Source of the DNA: Devosia sp. 2618
GTDB taxonomy: Bacteria; Pseudomonadota; Alphaproteobacteria; Rhizobiales; Devosiaceae
DNA: 64,000 nt
Reading direction: 5' to 3'
Assembly (NCBI RefSeq): GCF_040546815.1
Contig: NZ_JBEPOO010000001.1
Span: 992,001-1,056,000, forward strand
Shown here in pieces: positions 16,729 to 25,928 of this stretch. The number at the start of each line of letters is the position of its first letter. Position 1 is the stretch's first letter. The notes below the pieces were generated by a model. That model was not told where the DNA came from and did no database searches. It saw only the letters and a program-made list of their open reading frames with translations. The translations under genes and the position numbers were made by a program.

Positions 16729-17888
16729 TGGCAGGGCCAACCGACCAGGACAAACTCGCTGACGACTGGGCCCTCGACGGGGCCGCTGACTCTTCGGATG
16801 GCTCCGAAGAGGAAAAGGCAGCTGCCGCCGCTGCCGAGTGGGCGGCGATGCTCGAAGGCACCAGCGGCGAAGATGGCGGTCCCGACCGCGTTCTTAATCA
16901 GGACGAAATCGACAGCCTGCTCGGCTTTGACGCCAGCGTCGGCAGCAATGTCGAACTGACCGGCGTTCAGGCGCTGATCAATTCGGCGCTGGTGAGCTAC
17001 GAGCGCCTGCCGATGCTCGAAATCGTCTTTGACCGCCTCGTGCGGTTGGCGACGACATCGCTGCGCAATTTCACGTCCGACAATGTCGAAGTCACCATGG
17101 ACTCGATCTCGTCGGTGCGTTTTGGCGACTATCTGAACTCGATCCCGCTGCCCGCCATTCTGTCGGTTATCAAGGCCGAGGAATGGGAGAATTATGGTCT
17201 GCTGACCGTCGATTCCAGCCTGATCTACTCGATGATCGACGTGCTACTCGGCGGTCGTCGCGTCGGCGGCAATATCCGCGTCGAGGGCCGTCCCTATACG
17301 ACCATCGAAATGGCGCTGGCTCGCCGGATGATTGAGGTCATTCTCGAAGACACCCATCGCGCTTTTGAGCCGGTGACGCAGGTCAACTTCAAGCTTGAGC
17401 GCATGGAAACCAATCCGCGCTTTGCCGCGATCTCGCGGCCCGGCAACGCGGCTATCCTGATCGAGCTGCACATCGAGATGGACGATCGCGGCGGCAAGAT
17501 CGAAATCCTGCTCCCTTACGCCACCATCGAGCCGATCCGCGAACAGCTGCTGCAGATGTTCATGGGTGAAAAGTTCGGCCGCGACCCGATCTGGGAAGGC
17601 CATCTGGCGACCGAGATTTATTCTGCCGAAGTCGAAATCGAAGCCGTGCTGCATGAGCAGGACCTGCCGCTGTCGCGCATGTTGGGCATGAAGCCCGGCG
17701 ATACGGTGATGTTCGAGCGCGCGCCCAGCGATCCGGTGCGCCTGCGCTGCGGCGATGTCGATCTCACCGAGGCCATCATGGGCCATATCGGCAATCACGT
17801 ATCGGTGCGGGTTTCCCGCCCACTTAATCCGCCCAAGGTCACGATGGCCGCGTTTGAGGCGTTAGACGAGAAAATGGAAGGTCGATGA
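16728..17888 (+). CDS. fliM: Flagellar motor switch protein FliM
   Basis: C-ring switch protein of 386 residues. After an acidic, Ala-rich N-terminus comes the CheY-P docking peptide LNQDEIDSLLGF (about residues 56-67). The middle CheC-like domain contains the NSIPLPAILSVIKAEEWENYGLL region, and a C-terminal SpoA domain ends the protein. The acidic insertion ahead of the docking peptide makes it longer than enterobacterial FliM. The start is ATG at 16728, sharing a base with the fliL stop. Its own end overlaps the next gene by 4 bases (ATGA). Confidence 0.96.
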   Translation: MAGPTDQDKLADDWALDGAADSSDGSEEEKAAAAAAEWAAMLEGTSGEDGGPDRVLNQDEIDSLLGFDASVGSNVELTGVQALINSALVSYERLPMLEIVFDRLVRLATTSLRNFTSDNVEVTMDSISSVRFGDYLNSIPLPAILSVIKAEEWENYGLLTVDSSLIYSMIDVLLGGRRVGGNIRVEGRPYTTIEMALARRMIEVILEDTHRAFEPVTQVNFKLERMETNPRFAAISRPGNAAILIELHIEMDDRGGKIEILLPYATIEPIREQLLQMFMGEKFGRDPIWEGHLATEIYSAEVEIEAVLHEQDLPLSRMLGMKPGDTVMFERAPSDPVRLRCGDVDLTEAIMGHIGNHVSVRVSRPLNPPKVTMAAFEALDEKMEGR

Positions 17889-18316
17889 TGTTCGGTTTGC
17901 CTCTGGGGCTATTTGTCGAGAGCGCTGTCGCGGTTCTGCTCGCGCTGACAATCGGATACTGCATTGTGCTCAACGGCCGCCTCAAGCGGCTGCATGCGGA
18001 CAAGGACATGATGCGCCAGATGGTGGCTGACCTGGTCAGCGCTACCAATCTGGCTAATCAGGCGATCAAGGAACTCAAGCACACGGCCGTCGAAGCCGAT
18101 CTGGCGCTCAATTCCCGTCTGGAAGAAGCCGAGCGCTTTGGCATCGAGCTGGCCAACCACGTCAATGCCGGCACGGTACTGATGGAACGTATCGCCAAGA
18201 TCACCAGCGTTGCCCGCCATAGCCAGGCCATCGAGCCTGTCGAGCAGCCAAACAAGGTGCAGTCGGCGCTGGAGCAGCTTTCTGCCCGCGTGCGTAGCCG
18301 TGGAGCCGCCGCGTGA
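17885..18316 (+). CDS. DUF6468-like membrane protein in flagellar operon
   Basis: Protein of 143 residues with one N-terminal transmembrane helix (about residues 8-28), then a long helical, probably coiled-coil cytosolic region. From memory it matches the DUF6468 family found between fliM and motE in alphaproteobacteria. The gene at this position in Caulobacter (PflI) is needed to place the flagellum at the pole. Whether this protein shares that role is inference. It overlaps fliM by 4 bases and motE by 4, so it is firmly part of the operon. Confidence 0.7.
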   Translation: MMFGLPLGLFVESAVAVLLALTIGYCIVLNGRLKRLHADKDMMRQMVADLVSATNLANQAIKELKHTAVEADLALNSRLEEAERFGIELANHVNAGTVLMERIAKITSVARHSQAIEPVEQPNKVQSALEQLSARVRSRGAAA

Positions 18317-19371
18317 CCCGTATTCGCCTGCTGCCCGTTGTCGTGATGGCCGTTGCCGCGCTGCTGGTGCTCAAGACCCTCGGTCTTGTCACCAATGGCG
18401 GCTATGTGCTGACCGGTATTGGCGTGGCGCGGGCGGCGGGTGGCGGTAGCGCCCCAAGTGCTGCGGCCGATCACGGCGATGGTTCCGCCACCATGGCGGG
18501 CGAGCCGACCATCGAAGATACCAGTCCAACCCTGTCGGATTCGGCACCCACCATTGGCGCGCAGGCCCCGGCCGCAGCTGCCGGTGGGCACGGTGCTCCG
18601 GCCGCTGGCGCCGAACAGGCTGCCGCAACGCCGGTTGCCGTTGCGCCAACGCCAGTAACGGCGCTGGCTGCTGGCACCAATTGCTTTGTGGCCAACGCCA
18701 CCCTCAGCGAAACCGGCGAGCTGGTGCTCGCCCCGGCTTCGTCGGCCGCGGCTGGTGATCATGGCGGTGCCGCTGCAGAGCCTGCGCCTGCCGCACCGGC
18801 CGATGGCAGCTTTGCCCCCGGAATGACCGCAGATTGCCTGCCATCGGGTGACGCTGTGCCGATGCAGGTCAACCTCAATGGCCAGCCGACGCCACTGGCG
18901 AACAATGACGGTACCTCGGCTACCGAACAGCAGCTCCTGGCGCGTCTCGCCAATCGTCGCAACGAGTTGCAGCAGTATGAGCAGGATCTGGCCCTGCGTG
19001 CGTCCATCGTTGATGCCGCTGAAAAGCGCATCGAGGAACGCAGTGCGACGCTGCAGGCGCTTGAAGCCCAGATCTCCTCTCTGGTCGACCAGCGCACCGA
19101 AATGGAGAGCGGCCAGTTTGCCGGCATTGTCTCCATGTACGAGACGATGAAGCCCAAGGATGCGGCCAATATCTTCAACAATCTCGACATGGATGTGCTG
19201 CTGCGCGTCGCCAAAACCATGGCGCCTCGCAAGATGGCACCGATCCTTGCCGTGATGGATGCGCCGCGTGCGCAGGAGCTGACGGTCAAGATGGCGGCGC
19301 TGGCTGATCGTCCGTCCACCGAGATGACACCGGCCGATCTTGCGGCCCTGCCACAGATCGTGGGTCAATAA
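18313..19371 (+). CDS. motE: MotE family motility protein
   Basis: Exported protein of 352 residues. An N-terminal hydrophobic segment is followed by a long Ala/Pro-rich low-complexity region (about residues 40-190) and a coiled coil (LARLANRRNELQQYEQDLALRASI). It ends in an MgtE-N-like helical domain with YETMKPKDAANIFNNLD and MAPRKMAPILAVMD. In rhizobia MotE is a periplasmic chaperone that stabilises MotC, a stator-associated protein. The start is GTG at 18313, coupled to the preceding gene. The low-complexity linker is long for the family. motC and motD are not in the window. Confidence 0.82.
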   Translation: MTRIRLLPVVVMAVAALLVLKTLGLVTNGGYVLTGIGVARAAGGGSAPSAAADHGDGSATMAGEPTIEDTSPTLSDSAPTIGAQAPAAAAGGHGAPAAGAEQAAATPVAVAPTPVTALAAGTNCFVANATLSETGELVLAPASSAAAGDHGGAAAEPAPAAPADGSFAPGMTADCLPSGDAVPMQVNLNGQPTPLANNDGTSATEQQLLARLANRRNELQQYEQDLALRASIVDAAEKRIEERSATLQALEAQISSLVDQRTEMESGQFAGIVSMYETMKPKDAANIFNNLDMDVLLRVAKTMAPRKMAPILAVMDAPRAQELTVKMAALADRPSTEMTPADLAALPQIVGQ

Positions 19372-19443
19372 GGCTTTCACCGCCGGAGTAAGGCGCCGTT
19401 AATGGCGAGACGCTAGGGTCTGCACCAGAGTATTGTGTAACCC

Positions 19444-19488
19444 ACGCGTTTTATGATCCCGAAGCTGAAGCTTCGCCATAATACGCGT
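19444..19488. repeat. Two-step inverted repeat between motE and TPR gene
   Basis: Outer arms ACGCGTTTTATG and CATAATACGCGT (one mismatch) flank an inner stem CGAAGC/GCTTCG with a TGAA loop. Together they form one 45-base hairpin or cruciform, about 27 bases before the TPR gene. It could be a transcription attenuator or the end of the fliL-motE transcript. There is no T-run. Confidence 0.6.
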
Positions 19489-19514
19489 CATATGCGTCGG
19501 GCGGGCAGAAGCCA

Positions 19515-22500
19515 GTGAAGACCGCACTCATGACCGGAAAGCGACTCGCGAAGCGTGTCGTTCTGGTCGGCGTCGCCCTTATGGCGTTCGCCTCAGCATT
19601 GCCCGTATTTGCCCAGGAACAGGGCCAGCTTTTTGCTACGCAGGAAGAGGGCTATGGCCGGCTGGTCATCAGCTTTCCGGGCCGCGACGATCTGCCGAAA
19701 TATACAATGCGCATGGAAAACGGCGTGCTCTCGATCAATTTCGATGAGCCCGTTTCGATCATTCTGCCCGACGTTGGCGTCACCATGGCGCCCTATCTCT
19801 CCGCCGCGCGCATCGACCCGGATGGAAGGGGCGTGCGCATGGCGTTGCGCGCGTCTTTCAATTTCAACCGCACCGAAGCGGGCGAAAAGCTCTTTATCGA
19901 CTTGATGCCGCCGACCTGGCAGGGCTCGCCGCCGAAGCTGCCTCAGGAAGTGGTGGACGAGCTGGCCGAGCGGGCCCGTGTCGATGCCATCGATGCCGAG
20001 CGCGAACGCAAGGCGCGGCAATTGGCCGATCTTGATCCGCGCGCCAATCTGCGCGTCGGCCGCAACCCGACTTTCCTGCGCCTGCAGTTTGACTGGACCA
20101 TTCCCACCAAGGCCGAGTATGTCCAGGAAGGTGAAGCCAGCCACATCGCATTTGAGTGGCCGGTGGCAGTCGATCTGCGCGACGTCGCAATCAATCTGCC
20201 GCCCGAAATTATCTCGATGGACAATCTGGTGACGCCGGATGGCTCCATGGTCACGCTCAAGCTGGCCAAAGGCATCACGCCGCGTTTTTACCAGAACACG
20301 CCAAACCAGTATGTCGTCGATGTCGACATCGCCGGGCAGGGGCTCCCATCGCTCAACGCCGCCGATATCGCGCAAGGTGTGTCCGAGCAGTTGGCGGCTG
20401 AAGAAGTCGCCATTACTGCCGCCGAGCCAAATGTGGGTATGCTTTATCCCGAGAACGGCAGCAAGACCGTCACTCCATTCATCAGCGTGCTCGGCTCGAC
20501 CGTGCGCGTGGTATTCCCATTCGAGCAGGATACGCCCGCCGCCGTGTTCCGGCGCGGCGACACCGTCTGGATGATGTTTGACACCGTGTCTGGCATTGCT
20601 GCGCCGAGCGACACGCGTGAACTCTATGCCCTCGCCAGCGATTTTGCCATCTCCACTTCCGGTGACACGCAGGTGGTTCGCCTCGATCTGACGCAGGATC
20701 GCTTGGCCACGCTTGGCTCCGAAGGCATGGCCTGGGTGCTGTCGCTGGGTGACATCATGCTAACCCCGACCGAACCGATCGAACTCACCCGTCGCCGCGA
20801 TATGGAAGGCGATTTTGAGGTCGTCGCCAATGTGGTGCGGCCGGCACGCGTGCACGACTTCCGCGACCCGATCGTGGGCGACCTGCTCAAGGTTGTGACT
20901 GCGTATCCACCGGCGCGTGGCGTGACGCGGACCCTCGACTATGTCGAGTTTTCGGCCCTGCGCAGCGTCCATGGCCTGGTGATCAAGCCGGAAAGCCCTG
21001 AACTGGGCCTTGGTCTCGAAAACGAATATGCCGTGCTCTCGACGCCGGGCGGACTGACTGTGTCCAACAGCGATACGCCACGGGCGTTGGGCAATACGAT
21101 GACAGATAGCCTGCGCGGAAGCTTTGTCGATCTGGCGCGGCTGGAAGAAAAAGACTTCGGTACCCTTAATAGCAATATCGATGCGCTGCAGGCGGTGGCC
21201 GCCGCTGCCGAGGGCAGGGCACGTGACAAGGCACGCCTCGATCTAGCGCAGTATTACATCGCCAATGGCTTCGCCTATGAAGCACTGGGCGTGCTCAATG
21301 TGCTGGCGGGCGATCTCAAGACCGACGACCTGACCCGCATCGTGCGCGTCACCCGCGCCATTGCCGACACGCTGGCGGCGCGTCCCGCCGATGCGCTCAG
21401 CATTCTCAACTCCTCGACCATGTCGCAGGGAGTCGATGCGCTGTTGTGGCGGACGATTGCCCGCGCCGACAATCACGACTTCAAGGGGGCGCGGCTCGAT
21501 GCCGTAGAAGCCAATAGCATTGTGCCGAACTATCCTGTCTGGGTGCGCAACAAGTTCAACTTCGCAGCAGCCCGTTCCGCTGTCGAAACCGGCGAACCCG
21601 GCATGGCCGAGCGCTTCCTTAATCAGGTCGAGTTCAGCACGCTCGACAAAGAGGGCGCGAGCCTCTTCCAGTTGCTGTCTGCGCGTATCGATGAGGCTGG
21701 TGGCCGCGTCACCGAAGCCATCGACACCTATGGTCAGGTCATCGCCTCCGACGTACGTCCGACCCGGGCCGAAGCGATCTACCGCACTTTGAAACTGCTC
21801 GATGGGCAGGGCACGCTGAACCTTGAAAAGGCGGCCGAAACGCTGTCTGCCGAGGCGCTTTTGTGGCGTGGCAATTCGCTCGAAGCCTCGATGCAGACCA
21901 TGCTGGCCGATTTGTATTTCCGCGATGGCGACTATCGCCGCGGTTTTGAGACCGTACAGCAGACCGTCGCCAACTACCCTGACACGCCGTCGGTCAACGC
22001 CCTCGGCGATGAGGCCCAGCGTATGTTTGGCGAGCTGTTCCTCAATGGCGTCGCGGATCAGCTTGGTCCCGTCGAAGCCTTGGGCCTCTATTACGATTTC
22101 CGCCAGCTTACCCCGCCGGGGGCGCGCGGCGACGAAATGATCCGCAATCTGGCGCGCCGTCTGGTGCGCGTCGATCTGCTGCCCCAGGCGGCGGAACTGC
22201 TGGAATACCAGCTCGACAACCGCCTGCGCGGCGTTGCCAAGTCGCAGGTCGCCACCGATCTGGCCGTTATTTATCTGGCCGACCGCAATCCGCAGAGCGC
22301 CATGCGTGTGCTCAATGCCACCCGCCTGCCAGACCTGCCGGTCTCGCTACAGCGCCAGCGCCGGATTCTGGAGGCCCGCGCGATGATCGATGGCGGTCGC
22401 GACCAGCTGGCGCTCGATCTGTTGCGTGACGTCAACGGGCAGGACGCCGATCTGCTACGCGTCGATGCGCATTGGAAGGCCCGTCGCTATGACCGGGCGG

Positions 22501-22865
22501 GCGAAATGCTCGAAGCCATGTATGCCGAACAGCCGACCGGTGGACGGCCGCTGCCGCAGACCACGCGCATGGGCATCATCAAGGCCGGTGTTGGTTACGT
22601 GCTGGCGGCCGACGCGCAGGGCTTGGCGCGGCTGCGCTCCAAGTTCGGCGATGCCATGTCGACGACGCCGGAATGGCCGATGTTTGACCTGGTGACCGGT
22701 CGGGCAGAGGTGACCAGCCTTGAGTTCAAGGGAGTGGCCAGCCAGGTTTCGGGCGTCGACGGTATCAACGCGTTCCTTGCGTCCTACCGTGACAAGTATG
22801 GCGGGGAGGGCTTGGCGCCGATGACTGCGTCGCCGCAAGGCGCTGGCGTCGCCAGCATTCGCTAG
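19515..22865 (+). CDS. Large exported TPR protein in flagellar cluster
   Basis: 1116-residue protein with a signal peptide (ending PVFAQ, about residue 32). The N-terminal half (to about residue 530) is beta-rich with AMIN-like segments such as YGRLVISFPGRDDLPKYTM and LRLQFDWTIPTKAEY. The C-terminal half is all-helical tetratricopeptide-like repeats. I know this gene only as a conserved neighbour of motE in Hyphomicrobiales. A periplasmic scaffold role in motility is inference from context. The start is GTG at 19515 or ATG at 19530; neither has a clear ribosome site. Its stop abuts the stop of convergent fliP with no intervening base. Confidence 0.75.
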   Translation: MKTALMTGKRLAKRVVLVGVALMAFASALPVFAQEQGQLFATQEEGYGRLVISFPGRDDLPKYTMRMENGVLSINFDEPVSIILPDVGVTMAPYLSAARIDPDGRGVRMALRASFNFNRTEAGEKLFIDLMPPTWQGSPPKLPQEVVDELAERARVDAIDAERERKARQLADLDPRANLRVGRNPTFLRLQFDWTIPTKAEYVQEGEASHIAFEWPVAVDLRDVAINLPPEIISMDNLVTPDGSMVTLKLAKGITPRFYQNTPNQYVVDVDIAGQGLPSLNAADIAQGVSEQLAAEEVAITAAEPNVGMLYPENGSKTVTPFISVLGSTVRVVFPFEQDTPAAVFRRGDTVWMMFDTVSGIAAPSDTRELYALASDFAISTSGDTQVVRLDLTQDRLATLGSEGMAWVLSLGDIMLTPTEPIELTRRRDMEGDFEVVANVVRPARVHDFRDPIVGDLLKVVTAYPPARGVTRTLDYVEFSALRSVHGLVIKPESPELGLGLENEYAVLSTPGGLTVSNSDTPRALGNTMTDSLRGSFVDLARLEEKDFGTLNSNIDALQAVAAAAEGRARDKARLDLAQYYIANGFAYEALGVLNVLAGDLKTDDLTRIVRVTRAIADTLAARPADALSILNSSTMSQGVDALLWRTIARADNHDFKGARLDAVEANSIVPNYPVWVRNKFNFAAARSAVETGEPGMAERFLNQVEFSTLDKEGASLFQLLSARIDEAGGRVTEAIDTYGQVIASDVRPTRAEAIYRTLKLLDGQGTLNLEKAAETLSAEALLWRGNSLEASMQTMLADLYFRDGDYRRGFETVQQTVANYPDTPSVNALGDEAQRMFGELFLNGVADQLGPVEALGLYYDFRQLTPPGARGDEMIRNLARRLVRVDLLPQAAELLEYQLDNRLRGVAKSQVATDLAVIYLADRNPQSAMRVLNATRLPDLPVSLQRQRRILEARAMIDGGRDQLALDLLRDVNGQDADLLRVDAHWKARRYDRAGEMLEAMYAEQPTGGRPLPQTTRMGIIKAGVGYVLAADAQGLARLRSKFGDAMSTTPEWPMFDLVTGRAEVTSLEFKGVASQVSGVDGINAFLASYRDKYGGEGLAPMTASPQGAGVASIR

Positions 22866-23660
22866 CTATCCGCTGACGAAACTTCGGACCAGCGATCCGG
22901 CGACGAGATACCACCCGTCGACCAGCACGAAAAAGATCAGCTTGAACGGCAAGGAAATCACCACCGGGGGCAGCATCATCATGCCCATGCTCATCAGCAC
23001 CGACGCCACCACCATGTCTATGACGACAAACGGCAGGAACAACAGGAAGCCGATTTCAAAGGCGCGCCGCAGTTCCGAGATCATGAAGGCCGGGATCAGC
23101 AGCTGGAGCGGAATGGCTTCCGGTTCGTCCGGAACTGGCGCGTCCGTCAGGTCGAAGAACAGCATCAGGTCCTGTTCACGCACATTGGCGCGCATGAACC
23201 CGTGCAACGGCTGGCTGCCAAGCTCGAAGGCCTCGGCAAACTCGATCTCGCCCCGCAGGAGCGGCGCAATGCCCTGATCGTAGGACGCCTGCAAGGTGGG
23301 CTGCATGACGAACAGCGTCAGGAACAGCGCCAGCGATACCATCACTGAGTTCGGTGGCGCAGTCTGCAGACCGATCGCCGTACGCAGCAGCGACAGCACC
23401 ACGACGATACGGGTAAAGCTGGTCACCATCACAAGGATGGATGGCGCCAGCGACAGCAGGGTGATGAGGCCGATGATCTGGACGGCGCGCTGGGTCAGCG
23501 TCGTGTCGTCGCCAAAATCAATCGACAGGTCTTGCCCGAAGGCCAGGCTCGGCGTCAGCGCGAGGACGGTGAGGGCCGCCACCAGCGCATAAGGCTTCAG
23601 CCGCCGCAAACGCGACGGCGCTCCCTCATTTCCGGTTTGCCTCGTTATTGTCGTCGACAA
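22866..23660 (-). CDS. fliP: Flagellar export apparatus protein FliP
   Basis: Core export-gate membrane protein, about 250-264 residues with a cleavable signal peptide (ending SLAFGQD). Conserved features are the PSILVMVTSFTRIVVVLSLLRTAIGLQTAPPN block, FMQPTL-like VMQPTL, and the C-terminal GMMMLPPVVISLPFKLIFFVLVDGW. The start is uncertain: TTG at 23660 lies inside fliO, while TTG at 23609 has a better GAGGGAG site. Either way it overlaps or abuts fliO and is co-transcribed with it. Confidence 0.95.
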   Translation of the reverse strand: MSTTITRQTGNEGAPSRLRRLKPYALVAALTVLALTPSLAFGQDLSIDFGDDTTLTQRAVQIIGLITLLSLAPSILVMVTSFTRIVVVLSLLRTAIGLQTAPPNSVMVSLALFLTLFVMQPTLQASYDQGIAPLLRGEIEFAEAFELGSQPLHGFMRANVREQDLMLFFDLTDAPVPDEPEAIPLQLLIPAFMISELRRAFEIGFLLFLPFVVIDMVVASVLMSMGMMMLPPVVISLPFKLIFFVLVDGWYLVAGSLVRSFVSG

Positions 23661-24300
23661 GGTCGGTGCCTTCTACGTCACGCCGCGCACCCTCTTCTTT
23701 AGCTGAGTCGGTGGCGGACAAGACGGGTGCGGCTTCGTTTTCAGGGGAAACCGGGATTTCTCTGTCGGCGACGGGCCGTAGCAGACCGGTATGGCGCAGC
23801 GAGAGGTGCGCGCGCTTGTTGGTTGGCTGGCCCAGTTCACGCAGGCGGGCGATGGCTGTGCCGGGCGCTTCGACGGCTTCTGGCTGCACAGCGGGAGCCG
23901 GTTGTGGCGTCGGGGCCGCTGCGGCAGGCTGGGCCTTGACGGCAGGGGCGACTGGCTTGCGCGCCGCAACCATTGGCACCGGACGGCGGCTTGGCTGAGC
24001 CGGCGCGTCATCGACGGGGATGCCGGTCTCAACCACCACATCATGCGGGCCACCGGTGAGGATCAGGTGTTCGACATTATCGCGGCGGATGATCAGCAGC
24101 TGCCGCTTGGGATCGAGCGCCAGCGAGTCGACCACCGACAGGCGGCGATTGCGGCCGCGCGCGACATTGCCAGAGGCGCGGAACAGCAGCTTGAGCAGCC
24201 ACAGCACCAACACGATGGCTATGATGACGGCGCCAAGCGCGAAGGCGGCGGTGACAAAGGTGTTGCCCGAACCGCCAAAAAGGCTGGTGATGAACTGCAT
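23626..24300 (-). CDS. fliO: Flagellar biosynthesis protein FliO
   Basis: Membrane assembly factor for FliP, 224 residues. It has a short periplasmic N-terminus, a transmembrane segment at about residues 15-38, then the conserved LSVVDSLALDPKRQLLIIRRDNVEHLILTGGPHDVVVETGI cytosolic domain. A Pro/Ala-rich C-terminal tail of about 110 residues follows. ATG at 24300 with an upstream GGGAG site is chosen over longer TTG/GTG forms. It is divergent from flgB, with a CtrA-type box in the shared spacer. Confidence 0.9.
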   Translation of the reverse strand: MQFITSLFGGSGNTFVTAAFALGAVIIAIVLVLWLLKLLFRASGNVARGRNRRLSVVDSLALDPKRQLLIIRRDNVEHLILTGGPHDVVVETGIPVDDAPAQPSRRPVPMVAARKPVAPAVKAQPAAAAPTPQPAPAVQPEAVEAPGTAIARLRELGQPTNKRAHLSLRHTGLLRPVADREIPVSPENEAAPVLSATDSAKEEGARRDVEGTDLVDDNNEANRK

Positions 24301-24406
24301 AACGGCTCCCAAACAGGTCGCGCCCGAATCCGGGCGGCATATATTGCCTACCAAAACCCCTCAATTGTGCAGAATGCGAGGCTGACACCGCCCTAAACCG
24401 CGTCGG

Positions 24407-24422
24407 TTAACGCTTGATTAAC
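24407..24422. promoter_or_regulatory. Perfect CtrA-type box between fliO and flgB
   Basis: TTAA-CGCTTGA-TTAAC matches the TTAA-N7-TTAAC consensus exactly. It lies 60 bases before flgB and 107 before fliO, so it could control either or both operons. Confidence 0.7.
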
Positions 24423-24481
24423 CATAGGTCGGCAAGAATTGCCCATCGCGCATTTTGCAGACTCGCGGGGGATTTCGGCCA

Positions 24482-24889
24482 ATGGGCCTCTTGAATATGC
24501 CGGTTTTCGCGGCACTCACCGACAAAATGCGCTGGCACCAGACCCGTCAAGGCCTGCTCGCCGAAAACGTGGCCAATGCCGAGACCCCGGGATATCGCGG
24601 TCGCGACCTGGCGCAATACAATTTCTCCGACCAGATGGGCGCCTTTTCGTCGGCGAGCGTCACCACATCGGCCACCCAGCCGATGCATTTTTCGGTGTCG
24701 AGCAGCGAGGGCACCAGCTTTGGGGCCCAGCGCATGGCCAATTTCGAGATCACGCCCGAAGGCAATGGCGTGACGCTCGAAGACGAGATGATGAAGGTCA
24801 CCACCAATATGATGGACTATCAGGCGGCGACGACGCTGTACCAGAAGTCCATCAAGATCATCAAAACCGCACTGGGCAAGTCCGCCTGA
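24482..24889 (+). CDS. flgB: Flagellar proximal rod protein FlgB
   Basis: Rod protein of 135 residues. It shows the rod-family N-terminal LLAENVANAETPGYRGRDL, a variable middle, and the C-terminal MMDYQAATTLYQKSIKIIKTALG helix. ATG at 24482 is preferred because it follows GGGGGAT and matches the family start; a longer form lacks support. It is the first gene of flgB-flgC-fliE, whose products join the export gate to the rod. Confidence 0.95.
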   Translation: MGLLNMPVFAALTDKMRWHQTRQGLLAENVANAETPGYRGRDLAQYNFSDQMGAFSSASVTTSATQPMHFSVSSSEGTSFGAQRMANFEITPEGNGVTLEDEMMKVTTNMMDYQAATTLYQKSIKIIKTALGKSA

Positions 24890-24910
24890 TCGGGCTGAGG
24901 GAAGCGTCAT

Positions 24911-25321
24911 ATGGATTTCAATTCTTCGCTCCGCATCGCCGCAACGGGCCTGCATGCCCAGACCGCCCGCATGCGCGTCATCGCCGAAAACCTTGCCAAT
25001 GCCGACTCGGCCGGTAAGGCGCCGGGCGATGAACCCTATCGCCGCCGCATCCCGACCTTTGAAACCACGTTCGACCGCGAAGTCGGTGGCCAGGTCGTCG
25101 AAGTGGGCAAGCTTGCCTATGACATGAGCGATTTCACCAGCCGCTACGAGCCTGGCCATCCGGCCGCCGATGCGACAGGCTATGTGCAGTATCCAAACGT
25201 CAATCCGCTGATCGAGGCGATGGACATGCGCGAGGCCCAGCGCACCTACGAGGCCAATCTCAATGTCGTCACCGTCACACGCCAGATGCTCGGGCGCACG
25301 CTCGACATCCTGCGCGGCTGA
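24911..25321 (+). CDS. flgC: Flagellar proximal rod protein FlgC
   Basis: Rod protein of 136 residues with the N-terminal SLRIAATGLHAQTARMRVIAENLANADS motif, the central YVQYPNVNPLIEAMDMREAQRTYEANL block and the C-terminal rod helix. It starts at ATG 24911 behind GAGGGAAG, 21 bases after flgB. Confidence 0.97.
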   Translation: MDFNSSLRIAATGLHAQTARMRVIAENLANADSAGKAPGDEPYRRRIPTFETTFDREVGGQVVEVGKLAYDMSDFTSRYEPGHPAADATGYVQYPNVNPLIEAMDMREAQRTYEANLNVVTVTRQMLGRTLDILRG

Positions 25322-25339
25322 TCGGACAGGAACCAGTAA

Positions 25340-25675
25340 ATGGCCATCAACGCGCCTTTCAACGCCGCCACTGCCGCCTATGGCAATGCCAGTCGCCTGA
25401 TCAATCAGGCTGCCAAGCCACAGACCGATCTGATGGCGCTGGCCGGGCCCACCAGCGGCCCGAACTTTGCCGACATGCTCGCCAACCAGGTGCAGGGCGT
25501 CGTCGATGCTGGCAAGACCAGCGACTCCATGGCCATGGATATGGTCAACGGCAAAGCCAATGTGGTCGATATGGTGACCGCCCTCAGCGAAACGGAAATC
25601 GCCATCGAAAGCATGGTCACCATCCGCGACCGGGTGATCTCGGCCTACGAAGAAATCATGCGGATGCCGATCTAG
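25340..25675 (+). CDS. fliE: Flagellar hook-basal body protein FliE
   Basis: MS-ring to rod adaptor of 111 residues. The conserved C-terminal half is recognisable (DMVTALSETEIAIESMVTIRDRVISAYEEIMRMPI), after FADMLANQVQGV. It is the third gene of the flgBC-fliE operon, 18 bases behind flgC. The operon ends ahead of a palindromic repeat. Confidence 0.95.
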   Translation: MAINAPFNAATAAYGNASRLINQAAKPQTDLMALAGPTSGPNFADMLANQVQGVVDAGKTSDSMAMDMVNGKANVVDMVTALSETEIAIESMVTIRDRVISAYEEIMRMPI

Positions 25676-25690
25676 GTCTATTACAGGTCG

Positions 25691-25824
25691 GTCCCCTCTC
25701 ACCTCGGCGGAGAGGGCTAGGGTGAGGGGTTCAGTGTTCGAACAACCTCATTGCCTCAGCCAGCCTCTGAACCCCTCACCCGGCGCTGCGCGCCGACCTC
25801 TCCCCCTCAGGGGCGAGGTGAAGA
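25691..25824. repeat. Inverted pair of GC-rich intergenic repeats
   Basis: GTCCCCTCTCACC...GGTGAGGGGTTCAG faces CTGAACCCCTCACCC...GGGCGAGGTGAAG. It occupies most of the fliE-fliQ gap and could end the flgBC-fliE transcript. Confidence 0.82.
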
Positions 25825-25882
25825 AAACCAATGTGCGGGCCCCGCAATCATTCCCCACGCCGCCCATCGCCGAAGCTCTGCG

Positions 25883-25898
25883 TTAGGATTATCTTAAC
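25883..25898 (+). promoter_or_regulatory. CtrA-type box upstream of fliQ
   Basis: TTAG-GATTATC-TTAAC, a TTAA-N7-TTAAC box with one mismatch, 30 bases before the fliQ start. CtrA control of a fliQ-fliR operon is known in Caulobacter. Confidence 0.6.
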
Positions 25899-25928
25899 CC
25901 TGCGCGATTCGTGCGGAACGAGACCAAT

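Noticed and set aside
23609..23660. Choice between two TTG starts of fliP
   Set aside because: I could not decide. The longer form overlaps fliO by 35 bases and the shorter has a better ribosome site, so the longer frame is listed with the doubt stated.
24407..25702. 431-codon minus-strand frame opposite flgB-flgC-fliE
   Set aside because: The plus strand encodes three recognisable flagellar proteins. The antisense frame is His/Asp/Gly-rich with no known motif.
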